Shown here one piece after another: positions 27,034 to 36,205 of a stretch of 64,000 bases of DNA (the first letter of the stretch is position 1; each line of letters opens with the position of its first letter). Made by a program: the position numbers and the translations under genes. Below the pieces are notes generated by a model, which had not been told where the DNA came from, ran no database searches, and was given only the letters and a program-made list of their open reading frames with translations. Location of the stretch: assembly GCA_046296435.1 (NCBI GenBank), contig JBKBLI010000004.1, positions 20,820 to 84,819 of the forward strand, read 5' to 3'. Origin of the DNA: M3007 sp046296435. Its GTDB lineage: Bacteria; Bacteroidota; Bacteroidia; Chitinophagales; Saprospiraceae.

Positions 27034-27573
27034 TTACTGGATAGTAACCGGGAAGCTGACTTCGATATCGATGTCGCCGCCCGGGTTATTCAGGTTGTCT
27101 TTGTTGGTCGGCTCATGGTACAGGCGGATGATCAGCGTACCGGACGAAGGACCGCCTGTTGACCAGCGGGTGCTAAGGCCCAAAGGCTTGCCCTTGCTGT
27201 CCGTATCGGCATAGGCGACCGTCAGATTGGCGCCGTTCACGCTGAAGGTCAGCAAATGCGCATCGTCTTCCGCTTTGACCTCCTTGGTGATGTCTTCTTC
27301 CGGGCTTTTACTCCGGTCGAGTATGCTAATTTTGGCGTCAAAAACGCCGTTGGCGGGCAACATCATCGGCGTAATTACCGGCGCATTGCCGCCCGGACCG
27401 TCTAAGTCCTCCCAGGTAAACGTACCGTTGAACGACGAAGAGGTAAGCTCCACAATAACGGTCGTGATGTTCTCCTGCTCCGTGTCCTTGTCTTTTTTGC
27501 AGGAAGTGAGCGATGCTGTGCCGACAAGTAGCGCAACGAGCAAAATGAAGTTGAAAATTTTGAATCTGTTCAT
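27034..27573 (-). CDS. Bacteroidota lipoprotein of the 'type 1 periplasmic binding fold' annotation family
   Basis: This 179-residue lipoprotein has a lipobox at 'SLTSCKKDKD' (Cys about residue 25). The mature part is all-beta, with 'FTWEDLDGPGGNAPVITPMM', 'ISILDRSKSPEEDITKE' and a C-terminal 'GGDIDIEVSFPVTIQ', the signature of a small family that in Flavobacteriia and relatives is usually found next to TonB receptors. It may act as a surface or periplasmic partner of a receptor, possibly for metal. Two receptor genes flank it here, but terminators on both sides suggest its own transcript. Confidence 0.8.
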   Translation of the reverse strand: MNRFKIFNFILLVALLVGTASLTSCKKDKDTEQENITTVIVELTSSSFNGTFTWEDLDGPGGNAPVITPMMLPANGVFDAKISILDRSKSPEEDITKEVKAEDDAHLLTFSVNGANLTVAYADTDSKGKPLGLSTRWSTGGPSSGTLIIRLYHEPTNKDNLNNPGGDIDIEVSFPVTIQ

Positions 27574-27603
27574 ATTACTGAATGATTTTGAGAAAAAATT
27601 GAC

Positions 27604-27647
27604 AAAAAATCAGCGCGCAGGGCAGATGGCGGACAACGTCTGCGCGC
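27604..27647 (-). terminator. Intrinsic terminator downstream of the ZnuD-like receptor
   Basis: Arms GCGCGCAG (27613-27620) and CTGCGCGC (27640-27647) are followed on the minus strand by TGATTTTTTG. It is located 76 bases after the receptor stop codon. Confidence 0.6.
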
Positions 27648-27722
27648 ATCGCAAAACGAGTGTGAGCAAAGAGCGCGGTGCAGACTTACAGCGTGTGGTC
27701 GTGCGCGGCATGGTCAAAAACC

Positions 27723-30026
27723 TCAGAAAGTGCGTTTCAGCCGCATTCCGACGTTGACGCCGGGTTCGTCTGCAAAAAATCTGAAAAAATTGAGGTAATC
27801 GCGGTATCGGGCGTTCAGCAAGTTGCTCGCCGTGAGGCCCAGTTCCCAGCGTTCGTCGATGGCCCAAATGGCGTCCATATTCAGCAGGGTGTAAGCCTCC
27901 GGAACTTCTTTGAGCAGGCCCTCCTCAGGCGCGCGCGACTGGCGCAATACCGTCACGGCGCCCAGGCGTACATGCGTCTGCGCTCCTACGCCGGATGTGG
28001 GCGTCCAGAGCAGACCGTATTGCAGCCGGTCGGCAGGCATCAGCGGCAGCCAATCCCGCGCCTTGCTCTCTTCGCCCCCAACCCTCATACCCCGCAGCGC
28101 CGAAGCCCGGATATCCAAAACCCAGTGCGCGCCGAGGGGCAACAAGGCCGACATATCGGCGCCATAAATCAAGGCGTTGGTCTGTAAGTAGCGATACGCC
28201 GGGAATGCGCCGCGCACCGTTAGCACAAACTCGCTTAGGGGATTCAGATAGATAAAATCGCGGATCTGATTCAAATAAACTGTCGCTTGAATATCGGTGC
28301 GGCGGCGCTTGTAAGCAAAACTGAGGTTGTTGTTCCATGCCTTTTCGGCCTGAAGACCGGGCTGCCCCTCCTCGTAAGTGCCGGCCGCATGGTGTATGCC
28401 GCGGGCAAACAACTCATTGACATGGGGCGGACGCCAGGCCAGCGCGCTATTGAAAGTGAGCGAGGCATACGGCCCCAGGCTACGGGATACGCCACCCGTA
28501 GCCGAGTAGGCATGGAAAAACACGGTCGTATCCAAATTGACCAGGCGCCCGAAGGTCTCGGCTGCCGTTCTGCGGTAATCATACCGCGCGCCCACCTCAA
28601 ATTCCCAGGGCGTCGGATAGCGCCGCCAGCGCTCGACAAACCATGCGGCGCCAGCCAAACTCCGATAGTCGGGTATCAGCCCGCCGCGTCCCACATAATT
28701 GAGTTGGTGTTGGGCCTGTACGCCTGCGCTCCCCTGCCAGTGACTGATGGGCGCATGATCGGCGGACAAATCCAACACATTGGTCCAAAGTTGGAACGAT
28801 ACCTGAGGGCGGTTGGCGTTTGAAGCGCGCACGATATCGTACTCTTCTCGGTCATTGTACTGAAAAGCGTATTGGCCGTTGATCTTCCACTTTTCGCTCA
28901 GACGACGCCCCACGTGATATTTGACCGTATGGTGCCCGATGCGCTGGAAGGGTCTGTCGATGGCGTAATCGAAAGCGTCGCGGTTGTTGAGCGGGCGGTC
29001 GCTTTCGATGGCCCGAACCAGATCCGTCAGGTTACCTACATGCGCTGCGCGCATGACGCCCAAACGCTGATTGAACGTCGAAAGGCCCAGCTCATGCGTC
29101 CATTTGTCGTGAGTCCATTGCGCCATGGCCGAGAGGTTGAGCTCCCCCGCGCCCGTGTTGGCAAGAAAATAATCCGGGGCGCGGAGGTTGCCGGAGCGCT
29201 TAGCGCTGCCTTGCAGCCTGAGGCCAAGGGTTCCGTGTTGGGGGCGCCAGTCAGCCGAACCGGCGATGAGGCCGCCCCCCCCATTACTGAAAGCGCCAAG
29301 CGTCAGGCGCCCCCCGGCGCCCGGTTGCGCGCGCAGAGGCTCCGGCTCCAGGATAATAGCCCCGCCAAAAGCTCCCACGCCATAACGCACCGCCGCCGCC
29401 CCTTTGAGCACGCGCACAGATCCTGCGCTGAAAGGGTCTATCTCCGGCGCGTGCTCGGCCCCCCATTGTTGTCCTTCGAGCACTACCGAGTTGTTTACAA
29501 TGGCCACCCGGTTGCTGTGCAGCCCCCCGATCACGGGCTTGGCAATGCTCAGACCCGTATTCAAGGTATTGACCCCGGACAGCCTGCGCAGCATTTCGCC
29601 CAGATTGACCCCCTGTCCCGCTTCCTTATCTGCATAACTTAGCCCCTGTTCCGCCTGTAGAGGGCGGGGCGCAATAGGGCTGGCCTGCACCAGCACCTCG
29701 CCCAGCATGGCGTTGTGATCCAGCCGAAAAGCATACATCGTGTTTTCGACCAAGCGAATGCGCCGCGTGGCATGCACGCACTCGATATGGTCTATTTCGA
29801 TCACATATTCGCCCCCTTCGCAGAGATTGGGGATACTGAAATACCCCGCTTCGTCGGTGATGGCGCCCGCATTCTGAGCAGGTAGGCGCACAGTGGCATA
29901 AGCCAAGGCCTCGCCGCTCTCCGCGTCAAGCACATGGCCGCGCAAGGCAACATGACAATCCTGCGCGCGCAGGGTCATACCCACGAGCGACAAGCAGAGT
30001 CCGATTGCAACGGACAAACTGTTCAT
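27723..30026 (-). CDS. TonB-dependent receptor, ZnuD-like subgroup
   Basis: The start at 'MNSLSVAIGLCLSLVGM' gives a signal peptide and 767 residues; 15 extra upstream codons are unlikely. A carboxypeptidase-like domain (about 25-105, with 'EIDHIECVHATRRIRL') precedes the plug ('VNLGEMLRRLSGVNTL', 'AGSVRVLKGAAAVRYG') and the barrel. Short overall length, a compact plug and 'PPHVNELFARGIHHAAGTYE' resemble receptors of the zinc-uptake (ZnuD) type. It has a His-rich membrane protein gene upstream and the small lipoprotein downstream, a set seen around zinc receptors in this phylum. Zinc is inferred. Confidence 0.88.
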   Translation of the reverse strand: MNSLSVAIGLCLSLVGMTLRAQDCHVALRGHVLDAESGEALAYATVRLPAQNAGAITDEAGYFSIPNLCEGGEYVIEIDHIECVHATRRIRLVENTMYAFRLDHNAMLGEVLVQASPIAPRPLQAEQGLSYADKEAGQGVNLGEMLRRLSGVNTLNTGLSIAKPVIGGLHSNRVAIVNNSVVLEGQQWGAEHAPEIDPFSAGSVRVLKGAAAVRYGVGAFGGAIILEPEPLRAQPGAGGRLTLGAFSNGGGGLIAGSADWRPQHGTLGLRLQGSAKRSGNLRAPDYFLANTGAGELNLSAMAQWTHDKWTHELGLSTFNQRLGVMRAAHVGNLTDLVRAIESDRPLNNRDAFDYAIDRPFQRIGHHTVKYHVGRRLSEKWKINGQYAFQYNDREEYDIVRASNANRPQVSFQLWTNVLDLSADHAPISHWQGSAGVQAQHQLNYVGRGGLIPDYRSLAGAAWFVERWRRYPTPWEFEVGARYDYRRTAAETFGRLVNLDTTVFFHAYSATGGVSRSLGPYASLTFNSALAWRPPHVNELFARGIHHAAGTYEEGQPGLQAEKAWNNNLSFAYKRRRTDIQATVYLNQIRDFIYLNPLSEFVLTVRGAFPAYRYLQTNALIYGADMSALLPLGAHWVLDIRASALRGMRVGGEESKARDWLPLMPADRLQYGLLWTPTSGVGAQTHVRLGAVTVLRQSRAPEEGLLKEVPEAYTLLNMDAIWAIDERWELGLTASNLLNARYRDYLNFFRFFADEPGVNVGMRLKRTF

Positions 30027-30258
30027 AATTTTTTTGAAAAAAGCAACTTCTGAATCGCTATCCTGACTCATGCGGAGAGCCCGCGCAGCTTTGCATGCCC
30101 AAAGCAGACTACATCCTGCCGGCTGAAAACGCGCCTACGCCGCTCCAAAAGGCCGCATATAGCGCCTGCAGTTTCAGCCGATGCGCCCCGAGAAAGCCAG
30201 AATATTTTATTGAAAAAAAGACGAAAGGCAGCCGCAAAGCGAGGCTGCTCGCTTCCGC

Positions 30259-30687
30259 TCAAAGCGGAAAAGAAACTCCTTCGGGCGGACCGCGACGTCG
30301 TTTACAGTCTCCATTGTAGGCCAGGGAGACGTTGTGTGTAGCGTTAAATGCAGCGCAGGAGCGCCAAAACGGCGCAAAAGCAGGGCATTGGGGAGCGGGC
30401 GGGGATAGGAGTTCGGGGAGCGAAAAATGATAAGCGCAAATATCGCAACGATGATCCTGAGCGCCGCCGGCATGAAAGTGCGGCGAATCGCCGTCAACCC
30501 CGAAATCGCAGCGATGGACACGCGCATGCTCGCGCTCGCTTCCGTTTTCCCCGATGCCCGATTCGTGCGCATGTTCGCATCCCAACGACTCGAACAAGTG
30601 ATGGCCTATGCGGACGCCAAAAGCAGCGATGACAAGTAGGGCCAGCGTCCATGCCTGAATGCGATATGTGACGGTGCGCACACTCAT
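30259..30687 (-). CDS. His-rich small membrane protein, probably metal-binding
   Basis: This is a 142-residue protein in a frame whose longer upstream extension overlaps the opposing nitroreductase gene; I chose the ATG at 30687 because a full -33/-7 promoter ends seven bases before it. Residues 8-30 form one hydrophobic helix or signal. The outside part is full of paired histidines and cysteines: 'GHHLFESLGCEHAHE', 'EHARVHRCDF', 'SPHFHAG' and 'DHRCDICAYHFSLPE'. The Cys-x-x-Cys-x-x-His end resembles small Bacteroidota metal-locus proteins (DUF2946-like texture). It heads the leftward receptor cluster. It is probably a metal sensor or carrier; the biochemical function is unknown. Confidence 0.7.
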   Translation of the reverse strand: MSVRTVTYRIQAWTLALLVIAAFGVRIGHHLFESLGCEHAHESGIGENGSEREHARVHRCDFGVDGDSPHFHAGGAQDHRCDICAYHFSLPELLSPPAPQCPAFAPFWRSCAAFNATHNVSLAYNGDCKRRRGPPEGVSFPL

Positions 30688-30693
30688 GATTTG

Positions 30694-30723
30694 CAAAGGT
30701 ACAAAACATTTCGAAATCGCAAA
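30694..30723 (-). promoter_or_regulatory. Bacteroidota promoter (-33 TTTG, -7 TACCTTTG)
   Basis: On the minus strand TTTG (30720-30723) and TACCTTTG (30694-30701) are 18 bases apart, as expected for the phylum's primary sigma factor. The -7 is six bases before the ATG of the His-rich gene, so the mRNA would be almost leaderless. Confidence 0.65.
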
Positions 30724-30765
30724 TGGTTTATCCGAAAATAAAATCAAATCCAGCGCATTGCATCT

Positions 30766-31326
30766 ATGTCCGTCTCCGAACTCATTCGCCGCAGGCGCAG
30801 CATTTTCCCTAAGAGCTACAAAGCCGAGGCCCCGATTGAGCGCCAGATCCTTGAACTGCTGCTCGAAAATGCTAATTGGGCGCCCACCCACAAGATGACC
30901 GAGCCATGGCGCTTTCAGGTTTTTCACTCGCCCGAAAGTCGCCGCGCGTTGTCTGATTACCTTGCCGATTACTACCACAAGCACACCCCTGCTGAGTTGT
31001 TTTCTGCCGAAAAGTTGCGCAAAACCGCCGAAAATCCGCTGCGCGCCGGCGCCGTGATAGCCATCGTGATGCGCCGCAGCGACGCGCTGCCCGAATTCGA
31101 AGAAGTGGCCTCCGTAGCCATGGCGGTACAAAATATGTGGCTCACCTGCGCCGAACTAAATTTGGGGGCTTACTGGAGCACGCCCAAAGCGGCGCTTGAA
31201 GCCGGCGAATGGCTGGGACTCCATCCCGATGAACGCTGTTTGGGGCTTTTTTACATAGGATGGCATCAGGCGCCGGACCTTCCCGGCAAACGAACGCCCA
31301 TCGGCGACAAAGTGATCTGGCGCTAA
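30766..31326 (+). CDS. Nitroreductase family protein
   Basis: This 186-residue FMN-dependent oxidoreductase has the family blocks 'LIRRRRSIFPKSYK', 'LLENANWAPTHKMTEPWRF' (FMN-binding loop), 'AVQNMWLTCAELNLGAYW' and 'DERCLGLFYIGWHQ'. The length is typical of the short, YdjA-like nitroreductases. It is a single gene, divergent from the His-rich protein. The physiological substrate cannot be predicted. Confidence 0.93.
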   Translation: MSVSELIRRRRSIFPKSYKAEAPIERQILELLLENANWAPTHKMTEPWRFQVFHSPESRRALSDYLADYYHKHTPAELFSAEKLRKTAENPLRAGAVIAIVMRRSDALPEFEEVASVAMAVQNMWLTCAELNLGAYWSTPKAALEAGEWLGLHPDERCLGLFYIGWHQAPDLPGKRTPIGDKVIWR

Positions 31327-31339
31327 AAGCCCGCAGCGG

Positions 31340-32617
31340 CTACTTGAACCGAATGGCGCGTAGGGGCGTGATCCCTGCCACCGCCAAAGCGGGTATCAGC
31401 AGGAAGACCGTGACGATCACCAGCGCGCCGACGTTGATCAGCCCTATAGAGCCCCAGGTCAGGTTGACGGGCGCATAAGAGAGGTAGTAATCGGCCTCGT
31501 TCAGGCGGATAAAGCGATACTTGTCCTGAAGATAGCACACGCCAACGGCTATCAGGTTGCCCCAGAACATCCCCCTGAGCAATATCAACCCGGCTTGATA
31601 CAGGAATATGCGTCGCAGCAAGCTGTTGCTGGCGCCCAAGGCTTTGAGGATGCCAATCATTTCGACCCGCTCCAGCACCAGCACCAACAGCGCGGTAATC
31701 ATGTTGATGATGGCCACAGCCAGCATCAGGCCGATGATCACCATCTCGTTGTAATCCTGTAGTTGAAGCCACTCAAATATGACCCTTGCCCGCTCCCGCA
31801 CCGTCTCGACGGATAGCGTTTCGTCGTAGTACGTTTCGGCGATATAATCGGCATAGAGATCGATATCGCGCAAATCATCGAGCCAGATCTCAAACACGCC
31901 AACCTGATCTTCATCCCAGCCCAGCAGTTCTTGCACAGCCTTCAGATCTGCCAGAGCGTATTTGCGGTCGTATTCCTCCAGGCCGGTTTTGTAGATGCCG
32001 CACACGCTGAAAGCCCTGCGCAACTGTTCGCCCTGTTGCACGAAATGGATGATGATCTTGTCGTCCAGCGAGATGCGCAGGCGGTCGGCGGTTTGTCGGC
32101 TCAGGATCACCTCCCGCGCTCCCGGCTTGATGGCCCGCCCTTCGGCGAGATAGGGTCTCAGGTTATCCCAAGCGTAGTTAGCGCCCAGACCCTTGAGCAC
32201 AATCCCTTCCATGGCGTCGCGTGTGCGGATGATACCCGGCTTAAGGGCCGCCGCATGGATATGCCGCACGCCGCCCCTCGATCGGACCAGCCTGTAACGC
32301 CCGGGATTGTAAGTATCCTCGACATAGATTTGCGCGCTGCGCAGCGTATCGATATAGGGATAAAAATCCTGCTTCAGTAGCAAAGGCTTGGGTTCGGATG
32401 AAAGGGCAGATTCGGCATTGCTGATATGGATATGCCCCCAAAACTCAAAAATCTTGCGCCCGATCTCTTGTTTGAACCCCGAAATGAACGCCGAAGCGCA
32501 GATCATCACGCTTACGCTGAGCGCCACGGCTGCCGTAGCGATGCGGATGATAACGCGGGAAGCATTTTGCCCCTTGGCAAAAGCCAGACGCCGCGCAACA
32601 AATAGTCCAAGATCCAA
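31340..32617 (-). CDS. FtsX-like ABC transporter permease (LolC/LolE type)
   Basis: The 425 residues begin with TTG: 'MDLGLFVARRLAFAKGQNAS' matches the conserved beginning of Bacteroidota LolC/E-like permeases and no nearby ATG fits. The protein has one N-terminal helix (about 27-50), a periplasmic MacB-like core (about 55-270) and three C-terminal helices (about 285-415), the FtsX layout. Such permeases, with a LolD ATPase encoded elsewhere, extract lipoproteins from the inner membrane. A -7 element 21 bases upstream supports the start. Confidence 0.9.
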   Translation of the reverse strand: MDLGLFVARRLAFAKGQNASRVIIRIATAAVALSVSVMICASAFISGFKQEIGRKIFEFWGHIHISNAESALSSEPKPLLLKQDFYPYIDTLRSAQIYVEDTYNPGRYRLVRSRGGVRHIHAAALKPGIIRTRDAMEGIVLKGLGANYAWDNLRPYLAEGRAIKPGAREVILSRQTADRLRISLDDKIIIHFVQQGEQLRRAFSVCGIYKTGLEEYDRKYALADLKAVQELLGWDEDQVGVFEIWLDDLRDIDLYADYIAETYYDETLSVETVRERARVIFEWLQLQDYNEMVIIGLMLAVAIINMITALLVLVLERVEMIGILKALGASNSLLRRIFLYQAGLILLRGMFWGNLIAVGVCYLQDKYRFIRLNEADYYLSYAPVNLTWGSIGLINVGALVIVTVFLLIPALAVAGITPLRAIRFK

Positions 32618-32637
32618 TTTATCTTTACAGTTTGACG

Positions 32638-32645
32638 CAAAAGTA
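32638..32645 (-). promoter_or_regulatory. -7 element TACTTTTGCGTC before the permease
   Basis: It is located 21 bases before the TTG start of the LolC/E-like gene, in the divergent region shared with tyrS. Confidence 0.5.
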
Positions 32646-32687
32646 AGCCCTAAAATTGTTAATCAACCCAAAAGCACCCAAAGCCGC

Positions 32688-32695
32688 TAAATTTG
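32688..32695 (+). promoter_or_regulatory. -7 element TAAATTTGCGGC before tyrS
   Basis: It lies 44 bases before the tyrS ATG and carries the GCGGC extension shared with the tRNA promoters of this window. Confidence 0.5.
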
Positions 32696-32739
32696 CGGCG
32701 ATAACATGTTGGGAATTTGTCATTTTCGAAAAAAAACGC

Positions 32740-34020
32740 ATGGACTTTTTGAACGAATTGAAGTGGCGCGGTTTGATACACGACATCACGCCTGAATTGG
32801 AAGGACATCTCGCCAAAGGCCCAGTCAAAGGCTATATCGGCTTTGACCCCACCGCTCCCTCGCTCACCATTGGCAACTATGTGCAGATCATGTTGCTGTC
32901 GTTTTTGCAACGCGGCGGACACAACCCCGTTGTACTTATGGGCGGGGCGACCGGCCGCATTGGCGACCCCAGCGGTCGCGATACAGAGCGCGAATTGAAA
33001 AGCGCAGAAGAACTCGACGCTAATATTGCCCGACAGGAAGCGCAATTCCGTCGCTTACTCGATTTCGAAGGCCGCTCGGGCAATCCGGCAGTCTTGGTCA
33101 ACAACTATGATTTTTACCGAAACATGAACGTGCTGGATTTCCTGCGCGATGCGGGCAAATACCTCACGGTCAACTACATGCTGGCCAAAGAAAGCGTACA
33201 AAGGCGTATCGAGACCGGCATTTCATTCACCGAGTTCAGCTATCAGTTGCTTCAGGGCTACGATTTCGTATTGCTGCACCGCACCCATGGCATCACGCTC
33301 CAGATGGGCGGCAGCGACCAGTACGGCAATATCACAGCCGGCATCGAACTGGCCCGCAAAATAGACGGCGTCAAGTTGTACAGCGTCACCTCTCCGCTGC
33401 TGACCAAGGCCGATGGCTCCAAATTCGGCAAGAGCGCGACGGGCAACATCTGGTTGGATCCAACCATGACCAGCCCCTACCGTTTCTACCAGTTCTGGAT
33501 CAATGCGGACGACCGCGATTTGCCCAAGTTTTTCAGGTATTTCTCGTTCAAGTCGCGCGAAGAAATCGAAGCGCTCGAATCGACAGAGTCGGCGCAATCG
33601 CTCAAACGTATTTTTGCCGAGGAACTCACCCGACGCATCCACGGCGATGCGGAATACGCCAAAGTGCAACAGGTCAGCGAATTGCTGTTCAACCCCAAGG
33701 CCAACGCCGACGCGCTGCGGGCCATGGATGCCGATACGCTGGCGCAGGTAGCCGATGAGATCCCCTCGCCCCTCATCTCGTTCGACAGCTTGCAGCAGCC
33801 CGGCGGCGTCGAATTGGTCAACCTGCTGCAAGAAGCGCACTTAGCGACCTCCAAAAGCGAGGCCCGGCGCGCGATTGAAAACAAGTCCGTGACCCTCAAC
33901 AAAGTAAAAGTAGAGCATGCCGATGCGCGCATAAGCGCCGACGACCTCCTCCACGGGCGGTATCTCATGCTCGAAGTCGGCAAAAAAAACAAGATCTTAG
34001 CGCGGATAGAGCGCAAATAA
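32740..34020 (+). CDS. tyrS: Tyrosyl-tRNA synthetase
   Basis: This 426-residue class I synthetase charges tRNA-Tyr. The start at 'MDFLNELKWRGLIHDI' fits the family; an upstream TTG frame to 32656 does not. Visible are 'GYIGFDPTAPSLTIGNYV' (HIGH-motif region), 'FTEFSYQLLQGYDFVLLH', 'MGGSDQYGNITAGIEL', the KMSKS loop as 'KADGSKFGKSATG', and a C-terminal S4 RNA-binding domain ('SKSEARRAIENKSVTLN'). An A-rich leader GAAAAAAAACGC precedes the ATG. Confidence 0.97.
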   Translation: MDFLNELKWRGLIHDITPELEGHLAKGPVKGYIGFDPTAPSLTIGNYVQIMLLSFLQRGGHNPVVLMGGATGRIGDPSGRDTERELKSAEELDANIARQEAQFRRLLDFEGRSGNPAVLVNNYDFYRNMNVLDFLRDAGKYLTVNYMLAKESVQRRIETGISFTEFSYQLLQGYDFVLLHRTHGITLQMGGSDQYGNITAGIELARKIDGVKLYSVTSPLLTKADGSKFGKSATGNIWLDPTMTSPYRFYQFWINADDRDLPKFFRYFSFKSREEIEALESTESAQSLKRIFAEELTRRIHGDAEYAKVQQVSELLFNPKANADALRAMDADTLAQVADEIPSPLISFDSLQQPGGVELVNLLQEAHLATSKSEARRAIENKSVTLNKVKVEHADARISADDLLHGRYLMLEVGKKNKILARIERK

Positions 34021-34222
34021 GCGGCCGCAAGCAGGGGAAGGGGCATGATGGGTACAATCCTCTTGCGCCGCCCCTTTCTCAAAACAAAAACGATGACCCT
34101 CTGTCCAATGGGCCGATAACGTTGGACCAAACTTGCTCCCAGGCGCTATGCGGCCGGAGTGGATTAAATGCCGCAAATCAAATCTGTGTCGCGGCGGGAG
34201 TGCGCGCAGGCTTGAGCGCCGC

Positions 34223-34945
34223 TTAAAGACGCCGCTTTTCGATCTCGTCCAGCAATTCGTCGCGGTAGTTTTTGCCCACGGGCAGAAGGCGGATCTTATC
34301 TTTTTCGCGCACCTCTACGCCGCCGGCTTCAATAGAGATGATTTTGTCCATAGATACGATAAATGAGCGGTGAATGCGCCGAAAGCGTCCTGCAGGGAGT
34401 TTCTCCTCTAGGCTTTTCATCGTTTGCAGGGCGATGGTACGCGTATCGGCGCATCGGATGATCACGTAGTCCTTTAGGCCTTCGATGTATATGATATCGT
34501 CATAGTCTATGCGCACCAATTTTTTATCTGCCTTTACATATACGTAGTTGTCCGTCTCAGACTCGGTTCTTTCGGGAATTTCTCCTTCGCGCTGCTTAAA
34601 CGCTTCGCGCGCTTTGTTGACGGCCTTAATGAATCGGTCGAATCCGATGGGCTTGAGCAGGTAGTCTATCGCGTCTAACTCAAATCCCTGGACGGCATAC
34701 TCCTGATACGCCGTGGTAAAGATCGCCAAGGGCGGATTGCGCAGGGATTTAAGGAAGTCGATACCCGTCAGTTGGGGCATTTGTATATCCAGAAACATAA
34801 GGTCTATCTTGTGTTCCTGAAGCGCCTGATCGGCTTCCATCGCATTAGCGCAACGAGCCGCCAGATTCAGATCGGGCAGACGCGACACAAAAGTCTCCAA
34901 TACGTCAAGCGCCAAAGGTTCATCGTCAACTATCATTACATTCAT
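34223..34945 (-). CDS. LytTR-family response regulator
   Basis: The 240 residues comprise a receiver (about 1-118, phospho-acceptor Asp in 'DLMFLDIQMPQLTGIDFL', Lys in 'YLLKPIGF') and a LytTR DNA-binding domain (about 145-240, 'DDIIYIEGLKDYVIIRC', 'FRRIHRSFIVSMDKI'). It is encoded 97 bases downstream of its probable sensor kinase on the same strand, the usual kinase-regulator order for such pairs. Target genes are unknown. Confidence 0.95.
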   Translation of the reverse strand: MNVMIVDDEPLALDVLETFVSRLPDLNLAARCANAMEADQALQEHKIDLMFLDIQMPQLTGIDFLKSLRNPPLAIFTTAYQEYAVQGFELDAIDYLLKPIGFDRFIKAVNKAREAFKQREGEIPERTESETDNYVYVKADKKLVRIDYDDIIYIEGLKDYVIIRCADTRTIALQTMKSLEEKLPAGRFRRIHRSFIVSMDKIISIEAGGVEVREKDKIRLLPVGKNYRDELLDEIEKRRL

Positions 34946-35042
34946 CGTGTTGCAGATTTAAAATTGTCCGGCTAAGGTAACATTTTTTTGATATATCACC
35001 AGAAACATTCGCTTGCGACCGCACGGCGGCCGCGCTTTGCGT

Positions 35043-36092
35043 TTAGTCTAAGGTGAGTTGTAAGCGTATGGCATAGCGGTGCGGTTCCTCTTCGATATCC
35101 AGGCGATATTTGCCGGGATACATCAGGTCTAAGCGCTTGCGCACATTGTGCAGACCAATCCCCCCGCTGCGGGGGTGATTGGCCCGCGGAGGCGTCTCGC
35201 TTTTGCTGTTTTCGACTTCAAACATTAGCTCCTTGCCCGAAATGCGCATCAGCATACGCACATAACCGCTGTCTTGTAGGTGGTGACTGAGTCCATGTTT
35301 GAAACTGTTCTCTACAAAAGGCACGAAAAGCAGGGGCGCTACCATTTGGTCGCCGACCAATCCCTCTATGCGCAGGCAGATTTCCATATCGGGTTTCTGG
35401 CGCAGTTTCTCCAATTCAAGGTAGTTTTGGAGATACTGAATCTCTCTGGAAAGGTACACCTGTCGTTCGTTACACTCATAGAGCATGTAGCGCATGATTT
35501 CGGAAAGCCGCAACACAATTTCGGGCGCTTCGTCGCTCTTTTTGAGGGTCAGGGCATACAGGTTATTCAGGGTATTGAACAAGAAGTGCGGGTTAATCTG
35601 GTTTTTCAAAAAACGCAGCTCCGACTGCATGGTTTGCGTGGTCAACTCTTGTTTTTCGGCCTGATACCGCCACCAGTCCATGACGATCCGCAATACGGTC
35701 GAAAAAAGTCCCATCAGAAAACTGGAAAGGAACAGCAAGGGCTGTTTCTGGTACAAGGCGTACTGATACTCGGGCATCCCGGCAAACTTGAGATAAAACG
35801 CCAGGACTTTGAAAGGCGTAACAAGGGCGCTCAAAAGCGCCAGCATGCCCAAATACAGCAGCGCCTGACGCGCCATAAAACGCGGGATCAGGTACAACAG
35901 GTTGATATATACGATAATAGCAAAAAAGGAGAGGTTGAGCAACTCGTTACTCAGCGTAAACCAGAATCCCATCCTCCGGTCGTAGCCCAGCAGCACGGAC
36001 AAAACCAGCAGCATCAGCCAGAACAGGCTGTGATAGACCCGACGGCGGGACACCTGCGCATACACGCGGTCCAAAAATCCCCTTTCGCTCAT
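35043..36092 (-). CDS. Sensor histidine kinase, LytS/YehU-type (His_kinase)
   Basis: The 349-residue protein has four predicted membrane helices (about 18-140), a short coiled linker, the phospho-acceptor block 'FLKNQINPHFLFNTLNNLYA' with His near residue 170, and an HATPase domain with 'FVENSFKHGLSHH' and 'GGIGLHNVRKRLDLMY'. No extracytoplasmic sensor domain is present, so the signal is probably membrane-linked. It pairs with the LytTR regulator downstream. Confidence 0.95.
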   Translation of the reverse strand: MSERGFLDRVYAQVSRRRVYHSLFWLMLLVLSVLLGYDRRMGFWFTLSNELLNLSFFAIIVYINLLYLIPRFMARQALLYLGMLALLSALVTPFKVLAFYLKFAGMPEYQYALYQKQPLLFLSSFLMGLFSTVLRIVMDWWRYQAEKQELTTQTMQSELRFLKNQINPHFLFNTLNNLYALTLKKSDEAPEIVLRLSEIMRYMLYECNERQVYLSREIQYLQNYLELEKLRQKPDMEICLRIEGLVGDQMVAPLLFVPFVENSFKHGLSHHLQDSGYVRMLMRISGKELMFEVENSKSETPPRANHPRSGGIGLHNVRKRLDLMYPGKYRLDIEEEPHRYAIRLQLTLD

Positions 36093-36205
36093 TGCAGCAA
36101 ATTAACCGCGACATGCCAAGAGCGTCTGTCAAAATTAGACCAAAGACCGCTTGATTGTGATCAAAATGGCCTAAACAAAGGATTGACGCTCCCGCGCCGA
36201 CAGAC

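Noticed and set aside
26954..30258. Cobalamin riboswitch upstream of the TonB receptors
   Set aside because: The upstream regions are short and show no B12-box-like sequence.
30427..30639. Plus-strand 70-codon frame
   Set aside because: It competes with the His-rich minus-strand gene, which has a promoter, a membrane helix and coherent metal motifs.
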